Below, one piece after another: positions 16,685-25,239 of a DNA stretch of 35,520 bases (its first letter is position 1; each line of letters begins with the position of its first letter). Made by a program: the position numbers and the translations under genes. The DNA is from Pseudoselenomonas ruminantium (GTDB lineage Bacteria; Bacillota; Negativicutes; Selenomonadales; Selenomonadaceae). The notes under the pieces are model-generated. The model saw nothing but the letters and a program-made list of their open reading frames with translations. It did not search any database and was not told the origin of the DNA. The stretch covers positions 14,561 through 50,080 of the forward strand of contig NZ_FOQK01000024.1 in NCBI RefSeq assembly GCF_900113715.1. Direction: 5' to 3'.

Positions 16685-18016
16685 ATGAAGAGGCATTTTC
16701 GATTGGGTTGTTTGGTGTTCCTGCTCTGCTGGCTGGTGCTGGCGTCGGCAGCGGCTGCTGCCGAGCGGGATTTTGTGGTACAGGGGGATATCGTCTATAC
16801 CCCCGTCTGTGGAGAAGCGAAAATCCTGCCGCAGGGCTATCTGGTGGTAAAGGACGGCAAAGTACAGGGCACCTATGCAGCGCTGCCCGCAGCCTATGCG
16901 GATCTGGAAAAGCAGGATTGCCGCGGTCAGCTCATCATGCCGGGTTTCTGCGATTTGCATGTGCATGCGGCGCAATACCGGCAGATTGGGCTGGGGATGG
17001 ATGAGTCTTTGCTGACGTGGCTGGAAAAGTATACGTTCCCCGAGGAGCAGAAGTTTTCCAATCCCGCCTATGCCGAACGCGTATATGAGGACTTTGCTGC
17101 CGAGCTGGCGAAGTGCGGGACGACGCGGGCCGCGGTTTATGGAACCATCCACCGCCAGAGCGCCGAGATACTGGCCCAGAAACTGGCCAAGCGCGGGCTG
17201 GGCGCCTATGTCGGCAAGGTCAATATGGACCGCAATGCCCCCGAGTATCTATGCGAAACAAGCGAGGCTTCTTTGGCGGAAACCGAGCAGTTTGTCCATG
17301 CACCAGTCTGGACGGATTTGGTGCGGCCCATCTTGACGCCGCGGTTTGCGCCATCGGTGACGCCAAAACTCTTGCAGGATCTCGGCGACCTAGCGCGGCG
17401 AGAGAATCTCCCGGTGCAGACGCACCTTTCTGAGAACAAGGGGGAAATCCAATGGGTCGCAGAGCTCTTTCCCGCCATCCGTGACTATCCGCAGGTTTAT
17501 GCGCACTATGGTCTCTATGGAACGACGCCAACGTTGATGGCGCATTGCATCCATATGGATATGGAGCAAATCAAAGACCTGGTCCGTCATGGTGTATATC
17601 CTGTTTTCTGTCCCGAATCCAATCTGAACCTTACCAGCGGCATCATGCCTGTGCGCAGGTTCCTGATGGCGGGGGCGAAGGTGGCACTGGGCAGCGATGT
17701 CGGTGCCGGGCATGATCTGTTCATGCCCCATGTCATCGTGCGGGCGATACAGGTTTCCAAGGTGCGGGCGATGGAGCAGCCTGAGGAAAAGGCCTTGACA
17801 CTGCCCGAGGTGTTCTATCTGGCCACGAAAGGCGGCGGTTCTTTCTTTGGAAAGGTCGGCAGCTTTGAGCCGGGGTATGATGCGGATCTCTTGATTGTAC
17901 GGACGCCGGCGGCACTGGCGGATCGTTCCGTCATGGAGCGGTGGCAGTATTTCATCTATCATGGTACACCGGAAGATATCACGGCCCGGTATGTAGCTGG
18001 CCGCTATGTCCGCTAG
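16685..18016 (+). CDS. Guanine deaminase-like amidohydrolase with signal peptide
   Basis: Amidohydrolase-superfamily zinc enzyme strongly resembling guanine deaminase (guanine to xanthine). The 443-aa protein has metal ligands in HVH (about 91-93), THLSEN, MAHC and the catalytic-type GSDVGAG. It also has the guanine-deaminase blocks AAQYRQ, LEKYTFPEEQKF, VGKVNMDRNAPEY and TPRFAPS. An N-terminal hydrophobic stretch ending in ASAAAAAE looks like a Sec signal peptide without a lipobox. The ATG at 16685 follows AAGGAGG, so this leader is real. Export is unusual for this family. Because related COG0402 enzymes deaminate aminofutalosine, its place next to the mqn operon is suggestive, but an exported enzyme would not meet that cytoplasmic substrate. 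Confidence 0.82.
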   Translation: MKRHFRLGCLVFLLCWLVLASAAAAAERDFVVQGDIVYTPVCGEAKILPQGYLVVKDGKVQGTYAALPAAYADLEKQDCRGQLIMPGFCDLHVHAAQYRQIGLGMDESLLTWLEKYTFPEEQKFSNPAYAERVYEDFAAELAKCGTTRAAVYGTIHRQSAEILAQKLAKRGLGAYVGKVNMDRNAPEYLCETSEASLAETEQFVHAPVWTDLVRPILTPRFAPSVTPKLLQDLGDLARRENLPVQTHLSENKGEIQWVAELFPAIRDYPQVYAHYGLYGTTPTLMAHCIHMDMEQIKDLVRHGVYPVFCPESNLNLTSGIMPVRRFLMAGAKVALGSDVGAGHDLFMPHVIVRAIQVSKVRAMEQPEEKALTLPEVFYLATKGGGSFFGKVGSFEPGYDADLLIVRTPAALADRSVMERWQYFIYHGTPEDITARYVAGRYVR

Positions 18017-18032
18017 TCCTCCGGAGCGCCAG

Positions 18033-18077
18033 AAAAAGCCTATCAAGCAGCGATGGCAGCTGCTTGATAGGCTTTTT
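18033..18077. terminator. Bidirectional terminator between convergent genes
   Basis: Perfect 19-bp arms (18033-18051, 18059-18077) with a 7-base loop, A-run on the left and T-run on the right. It serves the deaminase-like gene and the convergent zinc-ribbon gene, whose stop begins at 18078. Confidence 0.9.
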
Positions 18078-18620
18078 TCAGTGCTGGATGACTTTGATGA
18101 TAGCCGCGAGGACCAGCAGCATGACGAGTGCATAGATGATGCCGATGGCAATGGACCAGGCATGGCCTTTGCCGGTAAGCGTCTCACGATGGTGGAGATA
18201 GATCGGCGGGCAAAGGACGATGGCCAGATAGTACCAGGCAGACATGCGTAAGCCGACTTGCTTGAGGTAGCTCTTGTCTACGCAGTACATGATGAGGCTG
18301 GACAGTGCTGCGATGCGCTGCAGCAGGTGGTTCTCCTGCCCCGCGGCGAGGATGCCGAGGACGATGGGTAGGACGACGGCCAGACGGCAGAGGGTCCATC
18401 CCTTGTCCAACAGAGCTGTCTGCTCCGGCGTGAACGAGACCATCATGCCCGGCCATACGGCCATCCCACTGGCCTGCGGCGGATACGGTATGGTTCCGGC
18501 CGGCGGCTGCGGTGCAAACTGCGGTTGAGCCGGCTGCTCTTGCTGAGCGCAGGTTGCGCCGCAATTGGTGCAGAATTTTGCGTCAGCGGGTAATTGCTGC
18601 CCGCAATTCATACAGTACAT
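18078..18620 (-). CDS. Zinc-ribbon membrane protein
   Basis: A 180-aa protein beginning with a four-cysteine zinc ribbon (CMNCG and CTNCG, residues about 3-21). A Pro/Gln-rich linker and about four hydrophobic segments follow (about 80-178). The ribbon faces the cytoplasm if the first membrane segment is oriented normally. The function is unknown. The ATG at 18620 has a GAGGA site upstream. It is divergent from the PrsW-like gene, which starts with the same type of ribbon, suggesting a shared process. Confidence 0.75.
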   Translation of the reverse strand: MYCMNCGQQLPADAKFCTNCGATCAQQEQPAQPQFAPQPPAGTIPYPPQASGMAVWPGMMVSFTPEQTALLDKGWTLCRLAVVLPIVLGILAAGQENHLLQRIAALSSLIMYCVDKSYLKQVGLRMSAWYYLAIVLCPPIYLHHRETLTGKGHAWSIAIGIIYALVMLLVLAAIIKVIQH

Positions 18621-18724
18621 AAAAATTCCTCATTTCTCAAAACGGACTACAAGCTAGACTTGTTCTTTATATAGAATACACATGGTTTGTTTGACGGCAA
18701 TTAATCTTCAATTAGATAACCGTT

Positions 18725-18743
18725 AAATCGATTAAAATCGATT
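18725..18743. repeat. Tandem AAATCGATT repeat in a divergent promoter region
   Basis: Two copies of AAATCGATT (18725-18733, 18735-18743) start exactly 10 bp apart, one helical turn. Each contains the palindrome AATCGATT. They sit between the divergent zinc-ribbon genes, just downstream of a TTGACG -35-like hexamer (18691-18696). This is a plausible operator; no regulator can be named. Confidence 0.5.
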
Positions 18744-18817
18744 GCTATTCATTTTTTTTAATGATATGGTAGGGAGCAAGCAAATGATTTGATTTGAGAA
18801 TCAGGGAGGGGTTCATG

Positions 18818-20005
18818 ATGTTCTGCGCGAATTGCGGCTCGCATCTGGACGGGGATGAGAGATTCTGTGCTGCCTGTGGGCAGCCAGTGATGGCTCAGAT
18901 GCCGCCGCAGCAAGCAACGCAGCCAATGACGTACCAGCAGCAGGTACAATACCAGCAGCTGCTGTATCAGCAGGGGATGATGCCGCAACCCTATCTGTGG
19001 CCACGGCCGCAGGAAAAGGGGACGCTGGCAACCTTCATCGACAATGTCAATCGTATGACCGGGGGAACGGAACACGTTGATCTCAAGATGAAGGACCTGG
19101 TGGAAAGCGTATTCCGCCAGCATACGAAGCAAGAGGCTGAGGAAATCTTCATTTATGGCACAGCTACGACGACACCGCCAGAACGGTATATATCGGCGGC
19201 TTGGCCGCATCCGTGGCTTTATTCACGCGTCTTTCTCGTGCTGGCCATCACGATGGCCTGCCTGTTGTTCATGACACAGGCCTTGGGCAACCAGCTGGCT
19301 GCGCCGGGGGTCATATTCATCGGGGCTTTGGCGGTGCCGTTTTCTGCCTTGATTTTCTTTTTCGAGGTCAATGCACCGCGGAATATCAGCATCTTTGAAA
19401 CCACGCAGATATTCTTCATTGGTGGCGTCATATCGCTCATCATGACGATGCTGGTCTACGGCTTCATTGGCTTTGAGAAGCTGAACAATACGAGTACCTT
19501 TTTGGTCGGCTTTGCCGAAGAAGTCGGCAAGCTTATCGTCATCGCCTACTTTTTGCGCGGTGCCGAAAAGAAGTATATCCTGAACGGTCTGCTGATCGGT
19601 GCGGCAGTCGGTGCAGGCTTTGCCGTCTTTGAGACGGCGGGCTATATCGCCAAGACAAACAGTCTGGCCGTGCTTTACCTGCGCGCAGCCTTGGCGCTCG
19701 GTGGTCACGTGGCTTGGGGAAGCCTCACGGGCGCGGCCCTGGCAATGGTCAAGGGCAGCCAGCCCCTGCGCGCGGATCACTTTTTTGACTTCCGGTTTCT
19801 GAAGTTCCTGCTGGTCTGCATCGTCTTGCATGGTCTTTGGGATATGCCACTGCTCTCGCATATCCTGCCGCTCATCACGCAGGCCGGGCTCATGGTGCTG
19901 GTCTGGATCTTTGTATTGGTCATGCTGCATGCTGGCCTGCGGCAGATTTCTGCGCAGCAGGCGCAGGCACAACAAGCCGTGCCGCAGGAAACGCCAGGCG
20001 CCTGA
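18818..20005 (+). CDS. PrsW-family intramembrane protease with N-terminal zinc ribbon
   Basis: A 395-aa multi-pass membrane protein. The N terminus is a zinc ribbon (CANCG and CAACG), followed by a Gln/Pro-rich linker and a soluble stretch. A membrane domain with about eight segments follows. It carries the PrsW/CAAX-like metalloprotease motifs: EEVGK near 234, a conserved Glu in VFETAGY near 270, and HGLWD near 338. PrsW enzymes make site-1-type cuts in anti-sigma factors; the substrate here is unknown. Two ATGs lie three bases apart. 18818 has the better distance from GGAGGG, and 18815 is possible. Confidence 0.85.
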   Translation: MFCANCGSHLDGDERFCAACGQPVMAQMPPQQATQPMTYQQQVQYQQLLYQQGMMPQPYLWPRPQEKGTLATFIDNVNRMTGGTEHVDLKMKDLVESVFRQHTKQEAEEIFIYGTATTTPPERYISAAWPHPWLYSRVFLVLAITMACLLFMTQALGNQLAAPGVIFIGALAVPFSALIFFFEVNAPRNISIFETTQIFFIGGVISLIMTMLVYGFIGFEKLNNTSTFLVGFAEEVGKLIVIAYFLRGAEKKYILNGLLIGAAVGAGFAVFETAGYIAKTNSLAVLYLRAALALGGHVAWGSLTGAALAMVKGSQPLRADHFFDFRFLKFLLVCIVLHGLWDMPLLSHILPLITQAGLMVLVWIFVLVMLHAGLRQISAQQAQAQQAVPQETPGA

Positions 20006-20098
20006 GCAAACGGCATTCAGATTGTGGATTTAGGTTTTGATATTTTGGGGATTGTGGGACGACGATGAAAAGATTTGACGAATGATGGAGGAACAACT

Positions 20099-20974
20099 AT
20101 GTTTTGCAAAAATTGTAACACCCCACTGCCAGATGATGCGAAATTCTGCAAGAACTGCGGCACGAAAGTGATGGCAGAGACGAAACCGCAGGCAGCGGCC
20201 AGTACAGAGGGTGCAGGTACGGCCAGCGGCACGGATGTGGTCCCTGAGGCGCAGATGTCGAAAGTCACACCGCCTCCCCAGCCACAGCCAGTCATGACGG
20301 CGCAACAGCCAAACGTGACGCCGCAGCCGAATGTGCCTCCGGTGCCGCCGCAGATGAATATGCCGGGCGGCTATTATCCGCAGCCACAGAACCGCGCCTC
20401 CACAGGCAAGATCGTAGCAATCACGCTGGCCGTTGTCGCTGTACTCGGTCTGGGCTTTATGGCCGTGAGCTCGTCGAGCGCCAATGACAAGCCCGAGGTG
20501 ACACAGACTGATCCGGCAGAAAAGGGCGCTGACCAGCCGGGCACGGAGACGCAGCAGGCAGGGGTGCTGTCGCTCAAGCACAAAGACCGCAAGCTCATGA
20601 ACAACGAGACGAACGAGCTGATCCTGATGCTGAAGGATGCTCGGATTTCCATGGATGCTGCGGGCCATCCGCAGCTGTGCCTGCTCTATACGAACAAGCT
20701 GGCAAAAGGCTTTTCCAGCCTGGAGCTTTCCGTGCGGGCACTCGATCAGGCCGGCGAGCCAATGAAGAGCCCTGTGACTGGACATTCCTTCCAGAGTGTC
20801 GAGGTGCGTCAGGTAGTAGCTCCAGGCGCGTCGACTTCGAAGGCGGATGTCATTCCGCTGGCGGAGCTGCCGCAGGCTGAAAAATATCAGATCACTTTCC
20901 GTTGCATCAATTTCCAGGACAACAGCTTCCTGATGTTCAAGGGCAGCAATAAACCGACGGTCCTCGTCGAGTAA
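20099..20974 (+). CDS. Zinc-ribbon protein with single membrane segment and extracytoplasmic domain
   Basis: A 291-aa protein with an N-terminal zinc ribbon (CKNCN and CKNCG) and a long Pro/Gln-rich linker. One transmembrane segment (about 103-124) and a C-terminal domain of about 150 residues follow; the C-terminal domain is predicted to lie outside the cytoplasm. I recognise no family in that domain. The ATG at 20099 follows GGAGG. It lies 93 bp after the PrsW-like gene on the same strand. The topology, with a cytoplasmic ribbon and an outer sensor-like domain, would suit a PrsW substrate, which is inference. Confidence 0.78.
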   Translation: MFCKNCNTPLPDDAKFCKNCGTKVMAETKPQAAASTEGAGTASGTDVVPEAQMSKVTPPPQPQPVMTAQQPNVTPQPNVPPVPPQMNMPGGYYPQPQNRASTGKIVAITLAVVAVLGLGFMAVSSSSANDKPEVTQTDPAEKGADQPGTETQQAGVLSLKHKDRKLMNNETNELILMLKDARISMDAAGHPQLCLLYTNKLAKGFSSLELSVRALDQAGEPMKSPVTGHSFQSVEVRQVVAPGASTSKADVIPLAELPQAEKYQITFRCINFQDNSFLMFKGSNKPTVLVE

Positions 20975-20989
20975 GAGCATAGCAACAAC

Positions 20990-21018
20990 AAAGGCCACGG
21001 CAGTTGCCGTGGCCTTTT
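20990..21018 (+). terminator. Rho-independent terminator
   Basis: The arms 20990-21002 and 21005-21017 are a 13-bp inverted repeat followed by T residues, just after the zinc-ribbon gene. Confidence 0.85.
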
Positions 21019-21083
21019 CGATTGCGGGAAAGCAAGGGATACGCTAAGATATAAGAAATAGATGTAAATTTGAGGTGATTGCA

Positions 21084-21365
21084 ATGGTAAAGCTGACAGG
21101 CTACTACCAGCTGCCGGGCGCACTGCCGCAGCCGGTAGATTTTGAGGATTTGTTCGACAAATCATTTATGCGCAAGTATACAAACTATCGTACTTTCGAG
21201 AAATTCCTGCAAGGCGGTAAGTTCTATATCGCATCCCAGCAGGACTTCGAGGAACTGCCCGAAGATCAGATGGATAGACACGTGGTGAAGGCTACACGGT
21301 TTGGCAGCTGGAAGGAAATGATTGATTTTGCGACGGATATCTATGCACGGAAACAGATGCTTTAG
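21084..21365 (+). CDS. Small hypothetical protein
   Basis: A 93-aa soluble, acidic and aromatic-rich protein with no signal peptide or membrane segment and no motif I recognise. The ATG at 21084 has GAGGTG at a good distance; a GTG nine bases upstream overlaps that site and is unlikely. It is flanked by terminators and so is probably its own transcription unit. Confidence 0.65.
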   Translation: MVKLTGYYQLPGALPQPVDFEDLFDKSFMRKYTNYRTFEKFLQGGKFYIASQQDFEELPEDQMDRHVVKATRFGSWKEMIDFATDIYARKQML

Positions 21366-21447
21366 TCAATAACGCGCTAACAATAAAAGAGACGGTGAAA
21401 ACACAGTCAAAATAAATGCGATCATAATACGTCCATATCTTTAGGGA

Positions 21448-21557
21448 TATAATGGGAGAAATTAGAGGGAACAGAAATATTATTCCCTGTTCGTCATCTG
21501 TTGAACTGTCAATAAAGAGGAGCCTGACCGTTTATAACGTGGTCAGGCTCCTCGTAT
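21448..21557 (+). ncRNA. Candidate short leader or small RNA with terminator
   Basis: A perfect TATAAT (21448-21453) without a good -35 is followed by a 6-bp hairpin (21466-21471 with 21483-21488). A strong terminator with 13-bp arms then follows (21517-21529, 21541-21553), with a GTATTATTTT tail. No ORF fits between them. The layout fits a transcript of about 100 bases or an attenuator ahead of the Tat-exported oxidoreductase. It may simply be the distal terminator of the small gene upstream. Confidence 0.35.
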
Positions 21558-21656
21558 TATTTTCAGCAAGTCAGGCAGGATTATAGTCAAAAAAGAAGAA
21601 TTATTTCAGCAGATAAGAATACGCAGAGAAACAGGTGACAGACAGGGAGGTGCAAC

Positions 21657-23180
21657 ATGGAAAAATCTTTTTCAATTCCGATTTCTCGCCGGGCCTTTAT
21701 GAAGCTGGTGGGAATGGGAACTGTGGGGGTGCTCGCGGAAACCGCTATGCCGAGCGGCAAAGCTGCAGCAGCTTCGGCAGGAGTGCATGGCGAAGGCTTG
21801 CCTACTCTGCTGACCGCTGATGTCTGTGTAGTTGGCGGTGGTGCGGCAGGAACGGCTGCGGCTGTCAATGCTGCACGCAGGGGGGCAAAAGTGGTGCTGG
21901 TGGAGCGTGGCATTCTGCTGGGAGGCCTGCAGACTTTGGGTTGTGTCTATCCATGTATGCCAACCTTTGTGCATGGCAGCGATACGCCGTATATAAATGA
22001 GCTGAATAAACGCATGGAAAAGCAGGGCGCCTCTCCCCTGCTGGGGGTGGATGCCGGTGAATGGTTTTACGGCGATGGCAAGGGACTCTACGCTCCGGAA
22101 GTCCTTTCCCTGGTGTATGAAGAAATGTGCGGAGAAGCGGGTGTGGAGATTCTCTATGACGCTTCTCTGGTAGGTGCCGTCACAGAAAATGGCAGGATCA
22201 AAGAGTGCGTGGTGCATACTGTAGAAGGGTTGGGAAAGGTTCGGGCCAAAACCTTCATAGATGCCACGGGGGATGCTGCTTTGGCCCGCTATGCCGGGGT
22301 TCCTGTGGAGAAAGGCTCTGATGAGACAGGCAGGAATCAGCCCATGAGCCTGCGCTTTGAAATGACGGGGGTGGATGTGGAAAAAGTTTTCCATTTCTTT
22401 GATGGTGTCTTGCAGGATGAGCGCATGGCGGCGCCCCTGAAGGAGAGATTTCAGGAAGATGTAGCCCACGGATGTCCGCCCTATCTTGAATTTGCCAAAA
22501 TCCCCAAGAATGAGCATTTCTTCAAGGAAGCTGTGGCAAATGGAGATCTGACTGAGGATGATATCTTGTATATCCAGGGCTTTTCTATTATCGGCAAGTC
22601 CCATACCATGTCTTTGAACTGCCCTGAGATGCCCCCCCTGGCCTACAGTTCTACAGATGCCGTTTCTCGCAGCAAGGCTGTCAGTTTTGGAAGGCTGATG
22701 ATGCACAGGCTGGCTGGTTTCTTCATCAAGCGCATTCCCGGCTTTGAAAAAGCATATATCAGCAAGGAGGCCAGCATGCTGGGAGTGCGTGAGTCCTGGC
22801 GCATCCGTGGGAAATACCGTTTGGATGCGGAGGATTATTTCGAGGCACGCCACTTTTCCGATGCGATTTGCCGCACAGCCTATCCCATTGATATACACGA
22901 TGTGAAGCTGAATGTCAGCAAGAAAATTGCAAGGGACGCGTACTATGAAATCCCCTATCGTGCGCTGGTGACCAATGAAATAGAAAATCTGATTGTGGCA
23001 GGGCGCTGCATCAGCGGCAGTTTCGCCGCCCAGGCTTCCTTCCGTATACAGCCCACCTGTATGAGTATGGGAGAGGCAGCCGGTATCGCGGCAGCTTGGG
23101 GACTATCGCGGAACATTCCCGTAAATGAAGTTAAATGGGAGGATATACCTGCTGAAAAACGCAGTTATGTAAGCCAATAA
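21657..23180 (+). CDS. Tat-exported FAD-dependent oxidoreductase
   Basis: A 507-aa flavoprotein. A twin-arginine signal (SRRAFMK, residues about 10-16, with a hydrophobic stretch and Ala-rich end) shows export of the folded, FAD-loaded enzyme. The Rossmann motif VVGGGAAGTAAAVNAARRG (about 61-80) and VLVERG mark the FAD site, and GRCISG and the C-terminal MGEAAGIAAAW segment match the FAD_oxidored family. I see no heme or Fe-S motif. The substrate is unknown. The ATG follows GGGAGGTG. A role in anaerobic electron transfer is inference. Confidence 0.85.
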   Translation: MEKSFSIPISRRAFMKLVGMGTVGVLAETAMPSGKAAAASAGVHGEGLPTLLTADVCVVGGGAAGTAAAVNAARRGAKVVLVERGILLGGLQTLGCVYPCMPTFVHGSDTPYINELNKRMEKQGASPLLGVDAGEWFYGDGKGLYAPEVLSLVYEEMCGEAGVEILYDASLVGAVTENGRIKECVVHTVEGLGKVRAKTFIDATGDAALARYAGVPVEKGSDETGRNQPMSLRFEMTGVDVEKVFHFFDGVLQDERMAAPLKERFQEDVAHGCPPYLEFAKIPKNEHFFKEAVANGDLTEDDILYIQGFSIIGKSHTMSLNCPEMPPLAYSSTDAVSRSKAVSFGRLMMHRLAGFFIKRIPGFEKAYISKEASMLGVRESWRIRGKYRLDAEDYFEARHFSDAICRTAYPIDIHDVKLNVSKKIARDAYYEIPYRALVTNEIENLIVAGRCISGSFAAQASFRIQPTCMSMGEAAGIAAAWGLSRNIPVNEVKWEDIPAEKRSYVSQ

Positions 23181-23221
23181 CACGGCTAATCAAGATTTTT
23201 TGCTGTGTAAGGGGAAATATC

Positions 23222-23407
23222 TTGAGGTCAGAGGTGTTGGCATGGAACCTCTCCGGTATAGCCGCTAAACTGCAGACGGAAGGCCCAGACTATGTATATC
23301 TAAAGGCTTTCTTGCAGGAACTGGCGGATAACGGCATCGTTTATGAACTACAGGATAAACAGATAAGGTCATTACCTGCAATCAGAGAGTCGTGGCTGGA
23401 TTTATAG
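23222..23407 (+). CDS. Doubtful small ORF
   Basis: A 61-aa open frame starting with TTG, with AAGGGG seven bases upstream. It has no recognisable domain. The C-terminal half (leucine-rich, charged) looks protein-like, so this could be a small protein or the tail of a lost gene. Downstream, from 23408 to 23703, I see only a terminator and an operator-like palindrome. Confidence 0.3.
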   Translation: MRSEVLAWNLSGIAAKLQTEGPDYVYLKAFLQELADNGIVYELQDKQIRSLPAIRESWLDL

Positions 23408-23469
23408 CTGAAATTTTGGAATGGCACAGAAAAATGAATTGGAAGAAGTTTTGAACTGCTGATGATTTT

Positions 23470-23514
23470 GCCTGGTACTGATTTCTAAGGAGAACAGTAT
23501 CGGGCATTTTTTTA
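23470..23514 (+). terminator. Rho-independent terminator
   Basis: A 12-bp stem (23470-23481 with 23496-23507, two G-U pairs) with a 14-base loop, followed by seven T. Confidence 0.75.
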
Positions 23515-23640
23515 TTTTGCGGCAGGCGTTTGGCCATATCTATCCATTCTAGAGCATAGGCAAGGATAGAGAACAGGATTTTAGCTGATTTTATCGAATA
23601 ATGGAAATAAGTATAAACAAAAACGCAAAATAAGGATTAT

Positions 23641-23657
23641 GTTCGCTCATAGCGAAC
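23641..23657. promoter_or_regulatory. Operator-like palindrome before the PTS gene
   Basis: GTTCGCT and AGCGAAC form a perfect 7-bp inverted repeat around a 3-base centre. It is followed directly by TATAGT/TATATA -10-like sequence and lies 46 bp before the PTS start. The size and position suit a repressor site of the GntR, LacI or RpiR kind. No such regulator gene is in the window. Confidence 0.55.
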
Positions 23658-23703
23658 AGTATAGTATATAGCTGAGAAAGAAAAATAGGGTAGTAATCAG
23701 AAT

Positions 23704-25104
23704 ATGAGAGAGAATGTAATGGGAAAATTGTTTGCAAACTTACAGCGCATCGGCAGGGCGTTGATGCTGCCGATTATGGTACTTCCAGCTGCGGCCCTGT
23801 TGCTTCGGTTCGGTGCGCCGGATGTCCTTGATATCCCCTTTGTCACCAGGGCCGGTGGCGCAGTCTTTGATAACCTTGCGCTGCTCTTCTCCATCGGTAT
23901 TGCCGTGGGACTTGCCAAGGACAGCAATGGCGCGGCAGGCCTTGCGGGCTGCATCGGCTATCTCATCCTGACCTCGGCACTCACGGCCCTTGATGCGACT
24001 CTTAACATGAGTGTGTTTGCTGGTATCATCAGCGGCATAGAGGGAGGCATTTTGTATAACCGCTTTCATACCGTAAAATTGCCGGAGTTTTTGGGGGCGT
24101 TTTCCGGCAGCAGGTTTGTGCCTATTGTGACGGCGGGTGTATCCATCCTGCTTGCGGCGATTTTCGGCGTTATCTGGGGGCCGTGTCAGGAGGTTATCCG
24201 TACTGTCGGCGAATGGATTGCCGGTGCCGGGGTATTCGGCACGTTTACCTACGGTGTATTGAATCGGCTGCTCATTCCCGTGGGGCTTCATCATATCATC
24301 GGCAGCTATATCGGGTATATGTTCGGCGAATACATCAACCCGGTTTCAGGGGTGGTGGTGACGGGTGATATCAATCGCTTCTTTGCCGGAGATCCTACGG
24401 CGGGAATGTTCATGGCGGGCTTTTACCCCATGATGATGTTCGGCCTGCCGGCGGTGGCTCTTGCCATGTATCACGCAGCCAAGCCAGAAAACCGTCCAAA
24501 GATTGGCGGCATGCTCGCCTCGGTGGCCTTCACCTCCTTTTTGACCGGGATTACTGAGCCAATTGAATTTTTGTTTATGTTCGTGGCTCCTTCTCTCTAT
24601 GTCATACATGCCCTGCTTACAGGCCTGTCCCTGGCAGTCACCTACTCGCTGGGAGTACTGGATGCAGGGGCATTTTCGCCGGGCTTTATAGATTATGTCC
24701 TTAGCTGGGGCCTGGCTACGAAGCCTTGGCTGATTATCCCCATCGGGATTGGTATTGGTGCAGTGTATTATGTGGTTTTCAGTTGGATGATTCGCCACTT
24801 TGATATACCTACTGTCGGACGCTATGATGAAGGCATAGAAGCAAATGTTGACGCTGAAAAGCGCAGTGACTTCTCAAAGCAAATTCTTGCCGCTCTCGGA
24901 GGAACTGCCAATTTGGCAGAAGTGTCCAACTGCATAACACGGCTGCGCATTGTAGTAAGTGACAGTGCAAAAGTTGACCAGCAGGCACTGAAATCTATAC
25001 CGGGAGTAAAAGGAGTCATTAGCAAGGACAAGGCCGTGCAGGTGGTTATCGGCTTGCAAGCAGAGCACATTGCAAATGAAATCAAGGAGGAAATAAAAAG
25101 ATGA
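23704..25104 (+). CDS. nagE: NagE-type PTS permease, EIIC-EIIB (N-acetylglucosamine)
   Basis: Phosphotransferase permease that imports and phosphorylates an amino sugar. The 466-aa protein has an EIIC membrane domain very like E. coli NagE throughout (LLRFGAPDVL, GDINRF.AGDPTAGMFMAGF, FLTGITEPIEFLFMF). A C-terminal EIIB domain carries the phospho-acceptor Cys at about 410 (NCITRLR). The EIIA domain of E. coli NagE is absent and must come from elsewhere. GlcNAc is the likeliest substrate; MurNAc or a related sugar is possible given the NamZ gene nearby. The ATG at 23704 has a weak ribosome site, and 23719 is an alternative. Confidence 0.9.
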   Translation: MRENVMGKLFANLQRIGRALMLPIMVLPAAALLLRFGAPDVLDIPFVTRAGGAVFDNLALLFSIGIAVGLAKDSNGAAGLAGCIGYLILTSALTALDATLNMSVFAGIISGIEGGILYNRFHTVKLPEFLGAFSGSRFVPIVTAGVSILLAAIFGVIWGPCQEVIRTVGEWIAGAGVFGTFTYGVLNRLLIPVGLHHIIGSYIGYMFGEYINPVSGVVVTGDINRFFAGDPTAGMFMAGFYPMMMFGLPAVALAMYHAAKPENRPKIGGMLASVAFTSFLTGITEPIEFLFMFVAPSLYVIHALLTGLSLAVTYSLGVLDAGAFSPGFIDYVLSWGLATKPWLIIPIGIGIGAVYYVVFSWMIRHFDIPTVGRYDEGIEANVDAEKRSDFSKQILAALGGTANLAEVSNCITRLRIVVSDSAKVDQQALKSIPGVKGVISKDKAVQVVIGLQAEHIANEIKEEIKR

Positions 25105-25181
25105 AAAGTTTTTTGCCAGCAAGGAAGAAGATTGGTCAGAATGTAAGGACTAACTGCATTTTGAAATATCGGCAGCTTTAA
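25101..25181 (+). other. Tiny ORF overlapping the PTS stop
   Basis: A 26-codon frame overlaps the PTS stop by ATGA and ends at TAA 25179-25181. It is basic, with no recognised motif. It may be a leader peptide or chance; the rest of the 135-bp gap holds only the ribosome site of the next gene. Confidence 0.2.
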
Positions 25182-25239
25182 CGGAAATCCTATATCCGAA
25201 TAATAAAGGCATTTCCCAAAATCAGGAAGGATTAAGAGA

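Noticed and set aside
16685-18016. Naming this gene aminofutalosine deaminase
   Set aside because: Sequence blocks match guanine deaminase closely, a terminator separates it from the mqn operon, and the signal peptide would remove it from the cytoplasmic substrate.
18725-18743. Start of a longer satellite or CRISPR-like repeat
   Set aside because: Only two copies exist, so an operator pair or chance is more likely.
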